DNA from: an uncultured Bacteroidales bacterium
Lineage (GTDB): Bacteria; Bacteroidota; Bacteroidia; Bacteroidales; Bacteroidaceae
Reading direction: 5' to 3'
DNA: 64,000 bases
NCBI GenBank assembly: GCA_902802815.1
Contig: CADCNQ010000004.1
Location: 1-64,000 of the forward strand
Translations under genes and position numbers: made by a program
Notes under the pieces: generated by a model
Told to the model about the DNA's origin: nothing
Databases searched by the model: none
What the model saw: the letters and a program-made list of their open reading frames with translations, nothing else
Part shown: positions 53,798 through 61,396 of the stretch, one piece after another
How the letters are laid out: every line of letters begins with the position of its first letter
Numbering within the stretch: position 1 is the stretch's first letter

Positions 53798-54821
53798 TAT
53801 TCATATATTTTTTATACATCCCCTCAATCATAGTATAAATATCATTTTGGATTGAATGCGGAGAAAGCACAACTAGTTCTTTCCCATAAGAACACAATTC
53901 ACGAATCAACTCATAGTTGGGAATGCAGTCAATGGAGAAGAACACCCCACCCTCCAACGAAGGATAACGCTGACGAAGATCATCCTCTTTTTCATTCTTA
54001 TACACGCGCTGCGACTCATGGATGGGTTTTGTCTTGACATAGTTGGCAGAGACATCACTCACCCAGAACACGATATGCTCAACATTACGATCCTCGAAAA
54101 GAGTGACGCCCACGATATCTTCAAAACGTTCAGACAAGTCTTCTGGACATTCAACATATTTCTTTTCTGGCAACGGCTCTACTTTATCTATTCTGTCAAG
54201 AGCAAAGGTAAGAACCTTTTTGTCACTGTCTGCGGCCCCAAAAAGGAACCACCGGTCATGATACTGCTTCAACAGATAAGGATGAAAAAGTATTGCACGC
54301 TCTGTTTCATCTGCAAATGTGTGATAAGTCAGACGAATCACCACCTTGTTAGCAATATTATCAAACAAGGTGCCTAACAAGTTTGAGCCCAGCAGATACG
54401 GATTATTGCTAAAAGAGATAATTTTGGGACGTTCTTCCACATGAAGACCCAAACGGAATCCTTCTATCCAATCAAAGTGGGCAAGACCCTCGAACTGTCC
54501 TAACGTATTCAGGAACTCTCCCAACAGCAAACGCTCTTCTTCTTTCAGTTCTTTACGGAAGATTGAAAAATGTTTGTCGGCATAACAGTATCTTGTCTTG
54601 CCATCTACAGTCTGCTTATCTATTTCGGCATAAAACGGAGCAAATTCAAGACTGTTAATATCCTTCTCTATGCAACGCTTTGTCACTTCCGGAAGACCTG
54701 CATCATGAAGTTTCTCATTGCACTTTTCGTGCAAATCACTCATGCTGTATTTATGGTGACGGTCAGACAACAGTTCGTCCAATATCATATATCGAGAAAG
54801 AGCATTCTTTGTTACTGACAT
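53778..54821 (-). CDS. WYL-domain transcriptional regulator
   Basis: A 347-residue regulator from the ATG at 54821 (MSVTKNALSRYMILDELLSD); an earlier in-frame ATG at 54926 lies beyond the promoter and is rejected. An N-terminal winged HTH covers about 1-75 (KRCIEKDINSLEF in the recognition part). The WYL domain covers about 150-235, core ILFHPYLLKQYHDRWFLFGA at 177-196. A WCX-like C-terminal domain follows. Such proteins (BrxR, CapW) repress defence loci and respond to nucleic-acid ligands. Its promoter and both neighbouring operons share one operator motif, so it probably autoregulates and controls the whole locus. Confidence 0.9.
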   Translation of the reverse strand: MSVTKNALSRYMILDELLSDRHHKYSMSDLHEKCNEKLHDAGLPEVTKRCIEKDINSLEFAPFYAEIDKQTVDGKTRYCYADKHFSIFRKELKEEERLLLGEFLNTLGQFEGLAHFDWIEGFRLGLHVEERPKIISFSNNPYLLGSNLLGTLFDNIANKVVIRLTYHTFADETERAILFHPYLLKQYHDRWFLFGAADSDKKVLTFALDRIDKVEPLPEKKYVECPEDLSERFEDIVGVTLFEDRNVEHIVFWVSDVSANYVKTKPIHESQRVYKNEKEDDLRQRYPSLEGGVFFSIDCIPNYELIRELCSYGKELVVLSPHSIQNDIYTMIEGMYKKYMNIRTLNS

Positions 54822-54846
54822 CTTGCGTGTTTTTTGTTTTCGGTGG

Positions 54847-54882
54847 CAAAGGTACTTTATCTGTGCGAAATCTATGTTCGCG
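54847..54882 (-). promoter_or_regulatory. Promoter with WYL-type operator, regulator gene
   Basis: Minus-strand -7 TACCTTTG (54847-54854), 9 bp, then TGCGAAATCTATGTTCGCG (54864-54882). The gene starts 25 bases downstream of the -7 element. Compared with the other two sites, CGAA and ATGTTCG are invariant. Confidence 0.85.
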
Positions 54883-55126
54883 GTTAAATGAACTATAATG
54901 CGATTTTCATAGTCTTGACCCCACAAAGATACAAAATACTTCCTAATCTATCAACTCACCAAACAATATTTTTACCAAAAATGTACAGATTACACCTTTC
55001 AATGTACAGATTTCAGAAAACACTAATGAAACTAACAACCTTTCCCCTACTTTTTCATCTTCAGGTGCCGAAAAAAGGTATTTAAACAATGTATAATTCA
55101 TATTGAATTCATGTTTATCTCATATT

Positions 55127-55225
55127 CAACTCATGTTTATCTCATGTTGAAGTCATGTTCAACTCATGTTTATCTCATGTTGAAGTCATGTTCAACTCAT
55201 GTTTATCTCATGTTGAAGTCATGTT
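55127..55225. repeat. 33-bp minisatellite, three perfect copies
   Basis: Three identical tandem 33-mers built from sub-units ACTCATGTTTATCTCATGTT and GAAGTCATGTT, preceded by a degenerate fourth (55105-55126). It lies in a 715-base spacer (54822-55536) without genes. Because 33 is a multiple of 3 it gives a spurious repeated peptide, but no start signal or partner supports translation. Confidence 0.92.
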
Positions 55226-55284
55226 CCGTAGAGATTTTTCGCACCAGCAGGAGATAAGACGAGCCTTACAGTTCCCCACCAGCC

Positions 55285-55371
55285 CGGTTACTTCGGACCG
55301 CGAGTCCGGTCGTTTCGGACCGCGAGTTCGGTTACTTCGGACTGGCAGTTCGGTTACTTCGGACTGACACC
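55285..55371. repeat. 22-bp tandem repeat, four imperfect copies
   Basis: Units begin CGGTTACTTCGGAC (or CGGTCGTTTCGGAC) and end CGCGAGT(C/T) or TGGCAGTT. They are GC-rich, unlike the AT-rich 33-mers just before. Neighbouring units can form CGGACCGCGAGTCCGG-type hairpins. Confidence 0.85.
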
Positions 55372-55430
55372 GAGCAGGATGTCTGCGGCGAATAGCCGCG
55401 AAACTTGAAACCAGAATCCTGAAACTTGAA

Positions 55431-55472
55431 TTTCGTGACAAATGTGACAAATGTGACACGAATATTTTGCGG
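55431..55472 (+). repeat. 42-bp repeat, copy 2 (exact inverse of 39401-39442)
   Basis: Identical in all 42 bases to the minus strand at 39401-39442. It lies 65 bases upstream of the nitroreductase gene and just before its promoter. The core has TTCGTG...CACGAA dyad arms and TGTGACA direct units. Confidence 0.95.
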
Positions 55473-55500
55473 CACAGACTTACAGTTTGCAAATTTTCAC

Positions 55501-55508
55501 TATCTTTG
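55501..55508 (+). promoter_or_regulatory. -7 element for the nitroreductase operon
   Basis: TATCTTTG, 28 bases before the ATG at 55537. The only close TTTG is 11 bases upstream, which is too near for -33, so activation by a protein at the 42-bp element is conceivable. Confidence 0.55.
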
Positions 55509-55536
55509 CAACGGAAAAACAATAAAACACACACAG

Positions 55537-56241
55537 ATGACACTACAGGAAGCCATAGAAGCACGACACAGCGTGAGGGCATACAAAGACAAAACGCTCG
55601 ATGAGAGCACTGTCAACCTGCTGAAGGAGAAAATCATCGAACTGAACCGCGAAGGAGAACTGCACATGCAGCTCATCATCAACGAACCCGAAGCATTCCG
55701 GGGACCGCTGGCACGATACGGCAAATTCAGGGGCGTGAACAACTACATCGTCATCGCCGGAGAGAAAGCAGACGACCTGGACGAGCGTGTGGGATACTAC
55801 GGAGAGCAACTGGTGCTGTACGCACAGACGCTGGGACTCAACACATGCTGGGTGGGACTCAGCTACACGAAAGTGCCGGGGACATACGTACTCTACTGGA
55901 AAGAGAAGATAGCATGCTACATCGCCATAGGATACGGAGAGACACAGGGCGTCAGCCACAAGATAAAAACCGTGGAACAGGTGAGCAATGCCAACGAAGG
56001 AACTCCGGAATGGTTTCGCAAGGGAGTGGAGGCCGCACTGCTCGCCCCCACCGCCGTGAACCAGCAGAAGTTCTCATTCGAATACGCAGGCATGACAGGA
56101 GGCCGACATCGCGTGATAGCCAAAAAGGGATTCTCACTCATCGGCTACACAAAGATGGATATGGGCATAGCAAAGTATCACTTCGAACTGGGAGCCGGGA
56201 AGGATAACTTCGTATGGACGACACAAACAGAAAAACAATGA
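55537..56241 (+). CDS. Nitroreductase family protein, long putative TM-nitroreductase type
   Basis: A 234-residue nitroreductase-fold protein. MTLQEAIEARHSVRAYKDKT carries the SxR FMN contact, and GLNTCWVGLSYTKV near residue 105 and LLAPTAVNQQKFSFEY near 170 are the second half of the site. The arrangement, with the APTAxNxQ element late in the chain, matches the putative TM-nitroreductase family rather than the classical type at 1444. It is the first gene of a coupled run (ATGA overlaps) with GNAT, binding protein and DUF1294. Confidence 0.85.
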   Translation: MTLQEAIEARHSVRAYKDKTLDESTVNLLKEKIIELNREGELHMQLIINEPEAFRGPLARYGKFRGVNNYIVIAGEKADDLDERVGYYGEQLVLYAQTLGLNTCWVGLSYTKVPGTYVLYWKEKIACYIAIGYGETQGVSHKIKTVEQVSNANEGTPEWFRKGVEAALLAPTAVNQQKFSFEYAGMTGGRHRVIAKKGFSLIGYTKMDMGIAKYHFELGAGKDNFVWTTQTEKQ

Positions 56242-56699
56242 TAAGGAAAGCTGAGACAAGAGACATCGCGGGACTGACAGAGCTGCTGTATCAGGCGGAT
56301 GCCGTGCACAACGCGATACGTCCCGACCTGTTCAAGGCAAACACGCCGAAATACAGCGAAGAGGAACTGGAGGAGATACTCCGCGACGAGAGCTGCCCCA
56401 TATTCGTCTATGACGACGGAAAGGTGGAAGGACACGCATTCTGCCAGATAAAAGAGGTGAAAGACCATCGGCTGCTGCAGGACATCAAGACGCTCTACGT
56501 CGACGATATTTGCGTAGACAAAGCTTCCCGTGGCAAACATATCGGAAAGGCGCTATACGACTACGTGCACGAGTATGCGAAATCAACAGGTTGCTACAAC
56601 ATAACCCTGAATGTATGGGAAGGCAACGACGCGGCAACAGCTTTCTACAGAAGCATGGGAATGACAGTGCAGAAAACGGGAATGGAGACCATACTATGA
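56238..56699 (+). CDS. GNAT family N-acetyltransferase
   Basis: A 153-residue acetyl-CoA-dependent acetyltransferase. It begins MIRKAETRDIAGLTELLYQA. The acetyl-CoA loop is DICVDKASRGKHIGKALYDY at about 95-115 (motif A R/Q-x-x-G-x-G/A form, here RGKHIGKAL), and GCYNITLNVWEGNDAATAFY with YRSMGMTVQKTGME is the C-terminal motif. The ATG at 56238 overlaps the upstream stop (ATGA), which I prefer to an in-frame ATG at 56214. The substrate is unknown. Confidence 0.9.
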   Translation: MIRKAETRDIAGLTELLYQADAVHNAIRPDLFKANTPKYSEEELEEILRDESCPIFVYDDGKVEGHAFCQIKEVKDHRLLQDIKTLYVDDICVDKASRGKHIGKALYDYVHEYAKSTGCYNITLNVWEGNDAATAFYRSMGMTVQKTGMETIL

Positions 56700-57517
56700 C
56701 ACAAAGCATGAGAATATGGCTGCTGACAGCCCTCGCCGCTATCGTCAGCATGACAGCGTTCACTGCATGCTCGTCAAACGACGGGGACGCTCAGCCCACC
56801 GTGGAGCGCGTGCGGCGGCAGGGCAAGATACTCATCGGCACCACGGGCGACTACAGACCCCTAACATACTGCGAACCGGAGACGGGACTGTACTGGGGAT
56901 TTGACATCGACATGGCAGCCGTGATAGCAGCACAGGCTGGTGTGGGCATCGAATTCGTCAGGACATCGTGGCCGACGCTGACAGACGACGTGATGGCAGA
57001 GCCCCAAACGTTCGACCTGGCCATAGGAGGCATCACCGTCACCGATGCACGCCGCGAGAAAATGCTGATGAGCGAAGGCTATCTGGCCAACGGCAAGACA
57101 ATACTGTGCCGGAGCGAGGAAGCCGGCAGATACCGGTCGCTGGCCGACATAGACAAGACCGGGGTGCGCGTGATGGTGAATCCCGGAGGACTGAACGAGA
57201 AATTTGCAAACGAGAACCTCACCCACGCCACAATCATAGTACACCCGAAGAACGAGGAGATACCGTCGCTCGTGGCCGCCGGACTGGCCGACGTGATGAT
57301 AACGGAGATAACGGAGGCTCCCTACTACGTGAAGACCGACACACGCCTCGCAGCACCGCTGCTGGAGCACCCCTTCACCCACGGAGAGATAGGCGTGCTG
57401 ATGAGGAAGGGACAGGAAGACCTGCTGGAGATGGTGAACAGCGTGATACGCAGAATGAAGGCGGACGGTTCCCTTCGGAAACTGCATGAGAAATACGGAC
57501 TGGTGTATGCCTACTGA
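56696..57517 (+). CDS. Periplasmic substrate-binding protein (PheC-like, lipoprotein)
   Basis: A 273-residue type 2 periplasmic-binding-fold protein. The signal MTQSMRIWLLTALAAIVSMT ends at the lipobox TAC (FTACSSN). The mature start VRRQGKILIGTTGDYRPLTY and GFDIDMAAVIAAQAGV are typical of amino-acid-binding proteins and of cyclohexadienyl dehydratase (PheC). No ABC permease is adjacent, which favours the enzyme or a stand-alone sensor over a transporter part; the PheC catalytic residues cannot be confirmed by eye. It overlaps the GNAT gene by 4 bases. Confidence 0.82.
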   Translation: MTQSMRIWLLTALAAIVSMTAFTACSSNDGDAQPTVERVRRQGKILIGTTGDYRPLTYCEPETGLYWGFDIDMAAVIAAQAGVGIEFVRTSWPTLTDDVMAEPQTFDLAIGGITVTDARREKMLMSEGYLANGKTILCRSEEAGRYRSLADIDKTGVRVMVNPGGLNEKFANENLTHATIIVHPKNEEIPSLVAAGLADVMITEITEAPYYVKTDTRLAAPLLEHPFTHGEIGVLMRKGQEDLLEMVNSVIRRMKADGSLRKLHEKYGLVYAY

Positions 57518-57791
57518 CACACTGCTGCACATCGCCCTACTCTACCTCGCCGTCGTCAACGCAGCCACATTCCTCATATACGGTATCGACAAGTGGAAGG
57601 CCCGACACGGGAAGCGCAGGATATCAGAGGCCGCACTGCTGTGGATGGCTGTGGTGGGAGGCAGCATAGGAGCATGGATGGGGATGAAGACATGGCATCA
57701 CAAGACCCAGCATAAGAAGTTCTGCTACGGCGTGCCGCTGATAATGCTGGCGCAAACAGCACTGGTAATATGGTGCATTGTTAAAGGTTAA
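57507..57791 (+). CDS. DUF1294 family small membrane protein
   Basis: A 94-residue inner-membrane protein with three hydrophobic segments. DUF1294 pattern: YGIDKWKARHGKRRISEAAL, GGSIGAWMGM and HHKTQHKKF. Starts at 57486 (in the upstream gene) are possible; I chose the ATG at 57507, overlapping the previous stop. The last codons and stop (IVKG then TAA) come from a tandem heptamer array. The function is unknown. Confidence 0.85.
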   Translation: MPTDTLLHIALLYLAVVNAATFLIYGIDKWKARHGKRRISEAALLWMAVVGGSIGAWMGMKTWHHKTQHKKFCYGVPLIMLAQTALVIWCIVKG

Positions 57792-57884
57792 AGGTTAAGG
57801 GTTAAGGGTTAAAGGTTAAAGGTTAAGGGTTAGGGGTTATAGGTTAAAGGTTAAAGGTTAAGGGTTAAGGGTTAAAGGTTAGTT
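57780..57884. repeat. Heptamer tandem array, 15 units of GTTAAAG/GTTAAGG
   Basis: Fifteen successive 7-mers, mostly GTTAAAG or GTTAAGG with single variants (GTTAGGG, GTTATAG). It contains the stop codon of the DUF1294 gene and runs to 7 bases before the next ATG. It is the longest array of the window. Confidence 0.95.
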
Positions 57885-57891
57885 TACAATA

Positions 57892-58329
57892 ATGAAGGTA
57901 ATAAGAGCGACAAAGACATCGGAACAAGCCGGAGCTTACTACGTAAGGATACAGGCGATGGCACGGAAACATCAGATTCCGCTCGACGTGGAGTTTGACG
58001 AACATGACACACCCGATACAAAATACATCGTGATGGTGGACGAATATCTGCCGGTGGCCACTTGCCGCATGTACGCCATAGACGGGGAGAGAGTGATGCT
58101 GGGACGCGTGGTGGTGCTGCCGGAATATCGCCGGCAGGGACTTGGCACCCAAGTGATGAAGGAAGCGGAAACATGGGCAAGGGAACTGGGATTCAGGAAA
58201 GCAGTGGTGGAAAGCCGCGACAACAAGATACACTTCTATGAGACGATGGGGTATGCGGCCGACTACTCGCAGAAAATCATGGGAGAGACATTCACCTGCT
58301 ACCGGATGGAAAAGGATATAAATATCTGA
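57892..58329 (+). CDS. GNAT family N-acetyltransferase
   Basis: A 145-residue acetyltransferase. The acetyl-CoA motif reads RVVVLPEYRRQGLGTQVMKE at about 72-91 (QGLGT pyrophosphate loop), followed by ESRDNKIHFYETMGYA. The start MKVIRATKTSEQAGAYYV follows a heptamer array of 105 bases that would form its leader. The substrate is unknown. A bidirectional terminator follows. Confidence 0.9.
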   Translation: MKVIRATKTSEQAGAYYVRIQAMARKHQIPLDVEFDEHDTPDTKYIVMVDEYLPVATCRMYAIDGERVMLGRVVVLPEYRRQGLGTQVMKEAETWARELGFRKAVVESRDNKIHFYETMGYAADYSQKIMGETFTCYRMEKDINI

Positions 58330-58343
58330 ATGGAAGAAATAAA

Positions 58344-58369
58344 AAACCCGCTGAAAAATCAACGGGTTT
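58344..58369. terminator. Bidirectional terminator between GNAT and tRNA-Ser
   Basis: AAACCCG-C-TGA/TCA-A-CGGGTTT with loop AAAA and one C/A mismatch, flanked by A and T runs. It ends the GNAT transcript and, on the other strand, the tRNA-Ser. Confidence 0.85.
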
Positions 58370-58382
58370 AAATTTATCAGAG

Positions 58383-58467
58383 CGGAGAGAGAGGGATTCG
58401 AACCCCCGGTGCCTCGCAGCACGGCAGTTTTCAAGACTGCTGTAATCGACCACTCTACCATCTCTCC
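58383..58467 (-). tRNA. tRNA-Ser (UGA)
   Basis: A class II tRNA of 85 nt. Acceptor GGAGAGA/TCTCTCC, anticodon stem GCAGT/ACTGC region with loop CTTGAAA giving TGA, long variable arm GTGCTGCGAGGCAC, T-arm GGGGGTTCGAATCCC, discriminator G. Confidence 0.95.
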
Positions 58468-58589
58468 GAGCGGTGTTTCCGCGTTTGCGGGTGCAAAGGT
58501 ACGACATTTTTTGCAAACAGACACACTCAGAGACAAATTATTTTATGTCTTTTTTGCAATAATGCACTCTCCCACCCTTATTTCAGAGT

Positions 58590-59591
58590 TCAAAGTCCGA
58601 GGGCAGCCTTCACTTCCTGCCCGATAGCCTCACCGCGAAGGCCGCGCTTGAGTATGGTGCCGTCGGGACCGAAGAGAATAATCTCGGGAATGCCCTCAAT
58701 ACCGTACGCATCGCTGCCCGCCTTCTGGGCATTGATTATCTGCGGATAAGGTATGCCCATCTGTCGGATGGCCTTGAGGGTTTCGGCCGGTTTGTCCCAT
58801 GTGGCAACGCCGAGCACCTCGAAGCGGTCGCTCTTGTAGGTGTTGTAGACATTGATGAGATTGGGAATCTCTGCACGGCAGGGACCACACCACGATGCCC
58901 AGAAGTCCACCAACACGTATTTACCCTTACCCACATAATCGGAAAGGCGCTGCGTCTTACCCTCGTATTCAGCCTCAAAATCAATGAAGGGCTGACCCTC
59001 AGCACTCTTGTTCTTGAACGAAACAGACTCCATGAGAGCCGTCATGGGAGCCGTCTGCTGCATCTCAGGAGAGAGAGAACCGATGAGTCTGATGACATCG
59101 GAGGGAGCGAGATAGGAAGCCACCAGATTGAGCGACAACACACCGGAGACATCGCTGCCGTGCTCCTGAATCAGCGTGTCGAGCGTGAGAAGCAGTTCGT
59201 CGCGCGATGCGACTGTGGAGAGACGTTCGATGAAATCGTGCACGGCATCGTTGAGCGGAGTGCCCGAGAAGATGCCCGTCTTGTCGTTGAAACGCGCCTC
59301 ACCGGGTTCGAGGGCAAAAGGTATGGCATAGGGTTGGAAACCCGTGATGCTGTGCAGATAGAAAGTGACATCGGCGCATTGCGGCTTATCGACAGAACCC
59401 GCGATTAGGAACGTGTCGGCCGTCACGGAAACAGTCTGCACCGCAGAACCGTCCACGTGGAGCACAACGGAATCTACAGTGAATCCCATCTGGGCGAACT
59501 GCGCCGTACTGCCAGTGATACGATAGTCGTTCTTGCCGCACGACGTGAGGAATGCCAGCGTAGCCAAAAAGAGGCAAATAGTGTGTTTCAT
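58590..59591 (-). CDS. TlpA-like thioredoxin lipoprotein with N-terminal DUF4369-type domain
   Basis: A 333-residue lipoprotein (lipobox LTSC, Cys18). The N-terminal half (about 25-120) is beta-rich and of the DUF4369 type common in Bacteroidetes. The C-terminal half (195-333) is an AhpC/TSA-TlpA thioredoxin domain with WASWCGPCRAE, redox pair C235 and C238, and a cis-Pro region in EGIPEIILFGPDG. It is presumably periplasmic and reduces or shuffles disulfides. Transcribed after the ABC-F gene on the same strand, separated by 7- and 8-mer arrays. Confidence 0.9.
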   Translation of the reverse strand: MKHTICLFLATLAFLTSCGKNDYRITGSTAQFAQMGFTVDSVVLHVDGSAVQTVSVTADTFLIAGSVDKPQCADVTFYLHSITGFQPYAIPFALEPGEARFNDKTGIFSGTPLNDAVHDFIERLSTVASRDELLLTLDTLIQEHGSDVSGVLSLNLVASYLAPSDVIRLIGSLSPEMQQTAPMTALMESVSFKNKSAEGQPFIDFEAEYEGKTQRLSDYVGKGKYVLVDFWASWCGPCRAEIPNLINVYNTYKSDRFEVLGVATWDKPAETLKAIRQMGIPYPQIINAQKAGSDAYGIEGIPEIILFGPDGTILKRGLRGEAIGQEVKAALGL

Positions 59592-59598
59592 GTTTTTT

Positions 59599-59650
59599 AA
59601 GTTGACGAGTTATTACTTCAGTTAACAAGTTGACAAGTAGACAAGTTGTT
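59599..59650. repeat. Degenerate 8-mer array (AAGTTGAC type)
   Basis: Units AAGTTGAC, GAGTTATT, then TAACAAGT, TGACAAGT and AGACAAGT; the same family as 39481-39520 and, inverted, 5401-5436. Confidence 0.7.
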
Positions 59651-59677
59651 TGTTATTATTATCGTTATCGTTAATTT

Positions 59678-59726
59678 TCAATGGTCAATGTTCAATGGTC
59701 AATGGTCAATGGTCAATGGTCAAAGG
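59678..59726. repeat. Heptamer tandem array TCAATGG
   Basis: Seven 7-mers: TCAATGG, TCAATGT, TCAATGG four times and TCAAAGG. The last unit includes the stop codon of the ABC-F gene at 59720 (minus strand). Confidence 0.92.
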
Positions 59727-61396
59727 TTATCCTTCTTCTCTTCCAGTTCCATCCAGCGCAGAGTCTTCTCCTCCATCTCAGCCTCCAATTGCGGCAGGCG
59801 TTTGGAGAGGCGCACAATATCGTCCACCGGCACAGAGACCCCGCTGAGCGTCTGCTCTATCTGAGCCTTCTCGCTCTCTAGGGCGGCTATTTCCTGCTCC
59901 AATGTCTCCAGTTCCTTCGTCTCGCGGAAAGAGAGGCGTTTCTTGGGTTCGGTGAGACGGGGCTTCTGCGCAGGAGCGGACGCCGTTGACGCAGCGCGCT
60001 GGGAGGCTTCCGCCGTGAAAGCGCGATACTGTGTGTAGTTGCCCGGGAAATCGTCAATGACACCGTCGCCCTTGAACACCAGAAGATGATCCACCACGCG
60101 GTCCATGAAATAGCGGTCGTGGGAGACAACGATGACGCAGCCCTGGAAGTCCTGCAGATACTGCTCGAGCACCTGCAGCGTCATGATGTCGAGGTCGTTG
60201 GTGGGCTCGTCGAGTACGAGGAAATTGGGCTGGCGCATCAATACGGTGCACAGATGCAGGCGACGCTTCTCACCGCCGGAGAGCTTGCTGATATAGTTCT
60301 GCTGCTGGAGAGGCGTAAACATGAAATGCTGCAGGAACTGCATGGCAGAGAGTTTGCGCCCGCCGCCCAGATCGACATACTCCGCAATGGCCGTCACGGC
60401 ATCGATTACCTTCATACCTTCATCGAAATGCATACCCTCCTGGGAGAAATAGCCGAAGGTGACGGTGTCGCCCACATTGAAGCGGCCGCTGTCGGGAGTC
60501 TCGAGACCGAGAAGCAGTTTGACGAAGGTGGACTTGCCCGTGCCGTTGTTGCCGATGATGCCCATCTTCTCGTAGCGGGAGAAGTTGTAGTAGAAATCCT
60601 TGAGGATGACGGGACCGTCGGGAAATGCCTTGGAGACGTATTCCGCCTCGAATATCTTGCTGCCGATATAGGTGCTCTTCACCTCCAGACGCATCTTGTC
60701 ATCAGCAATGCGCTCACGCGCTTTCTTCTCTATGTCATAGAAGGCTTCCTCGCGGTAGCGTGCCTTGTGGGAACGCGCCTGCGGAGTGGAGCGCATCCAT
60801 TCCAGTTCGGTGCGGTAGAGATTGTTGGCACGTGCTATCTCCGCCCTGCGGTTGTCGATGCGTTCCTGCCGCTTCTCCAGATAGTAGGCATAGTTGCCGC
60901 GATAGGTGTAGAGACGCTCGTCGTCCATCTCGAGTATCACGTTGCACACGCGGTCGAGGAAATAGCGGTCGTGCGTCACCATGAGCAATGTGATACCGCC
61001 GCGACGCAGATAACTCTCCAGCCACTCCACCATACCGAGGTCGAGATGGTTGGTGGGCTCGTCGAGAATGAGAATATCCGGCTCCGTCTTGAAGAGCGCC
61101 TCTATGGCAGCCCGTTTCACCTGTCCGCCGGAGCGCGTATCACCCTCGTCGGTGGCAATGCTCTGGGGCAGATAGCCGATACGAAGACCGGAGCGCAGTA
61201 TCACCTCCCCTTCGTCGGGAGCGTCCACGCCGGCAAGGATATTGAGCAGAGAGGTCTTACCGGTACCGTTCTGTGCCACAAGTCCCACACGCTGCCCCTC
61301 CGCAATGGAGAGGGACAGGCCCCGGAAAAGAAACCTGTCGCCAATGCGCTTGGTGAGACCCTGCGCAACAAGACTTACAGATTCCGGCCGTGACAC
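59720..61396 (-). CDS. uup: ABC-F ATPase, Uup-like
   Basis: A 558-residue protein with two complete ABC domains and no membrane segment. Domain 1: AQNGTGKTS (41-49), [20 protein letters not shown]. Domain 2: [32 protein letters not shown] linker and a C-terminal coiled coil (about 500-558, Leu-, Glu- and Arg-rich with [19 protein letters not shown]) match Uup, which acts on branched DNA and ribosomes. Unlike the ABC-F at 18498, both ATP sites are intact. The start overlaps the secA end by 22 bases. Confidence 0.92.
   Translation of the reverse strand: MSRPESVSLVAQGLTKRIGDRFLFRGLSLSIAEGQRVGLVAQNGTGKTSLLNILAGVDAPDEGEVILRSGLRIGYLPQSIATDEGDTRSGGQVKRAAIEALFKTEPDILILDEPTNHLDLGMVEWLESYLRRGGITLLMVTHDRYFLDRVCNVILEMDDERLYTYRGNYAYYLEKRQERIDNRRAEIARANNLYRTELEWMRSTPQARSHKARYREEAFYDIEKKARERIADDKMRLEVKSTYIGSKIFEAEYVSKAFPDGPVILKDFYYNFSRYEKMGIIGNNGTGKSTFVKLLLGLETPDSGRFNVGDTVTFGYFSQEGMHFDEGMKVIDAVTAIAEYVDLGGGRKLSAMQFLQHFMFTPLQQQNYISKLSGGEKRRLHLCTVLMRQPNFLVLDEPTNDLDIMTLQVLEQYLQDFQGCVIVVSHDRYFMDRVVDHLLVFKGDGVIDDFPGNYTQYRAFTAEASQRAASTASAPAQKPRLTEPKKRLSFRETKELETLEQEIAALESEKAQIEQTLSGVSVPVDDIVRLSKRLPQLEAEMEEKTLRWMELEEKKDNL

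Noticed and set aside
55127..55225. CRISPR-like array
   Set aside because: The 33-mers are directly adjoining with no spacers, and no cas genes are near.
55208..55582. Open frame over the minisatellites on the minus strand
   Set aside because: Built from repeats and promoter DNA of the nitroreductase operon; no coding signal.
57780..57884. Telomere-like GGTTAAG repeats
   Set aside because: Resemblance to telomere units is superficial; the array is internal, has mixed units and belongs to a class of heptamer arrays at gene ends.
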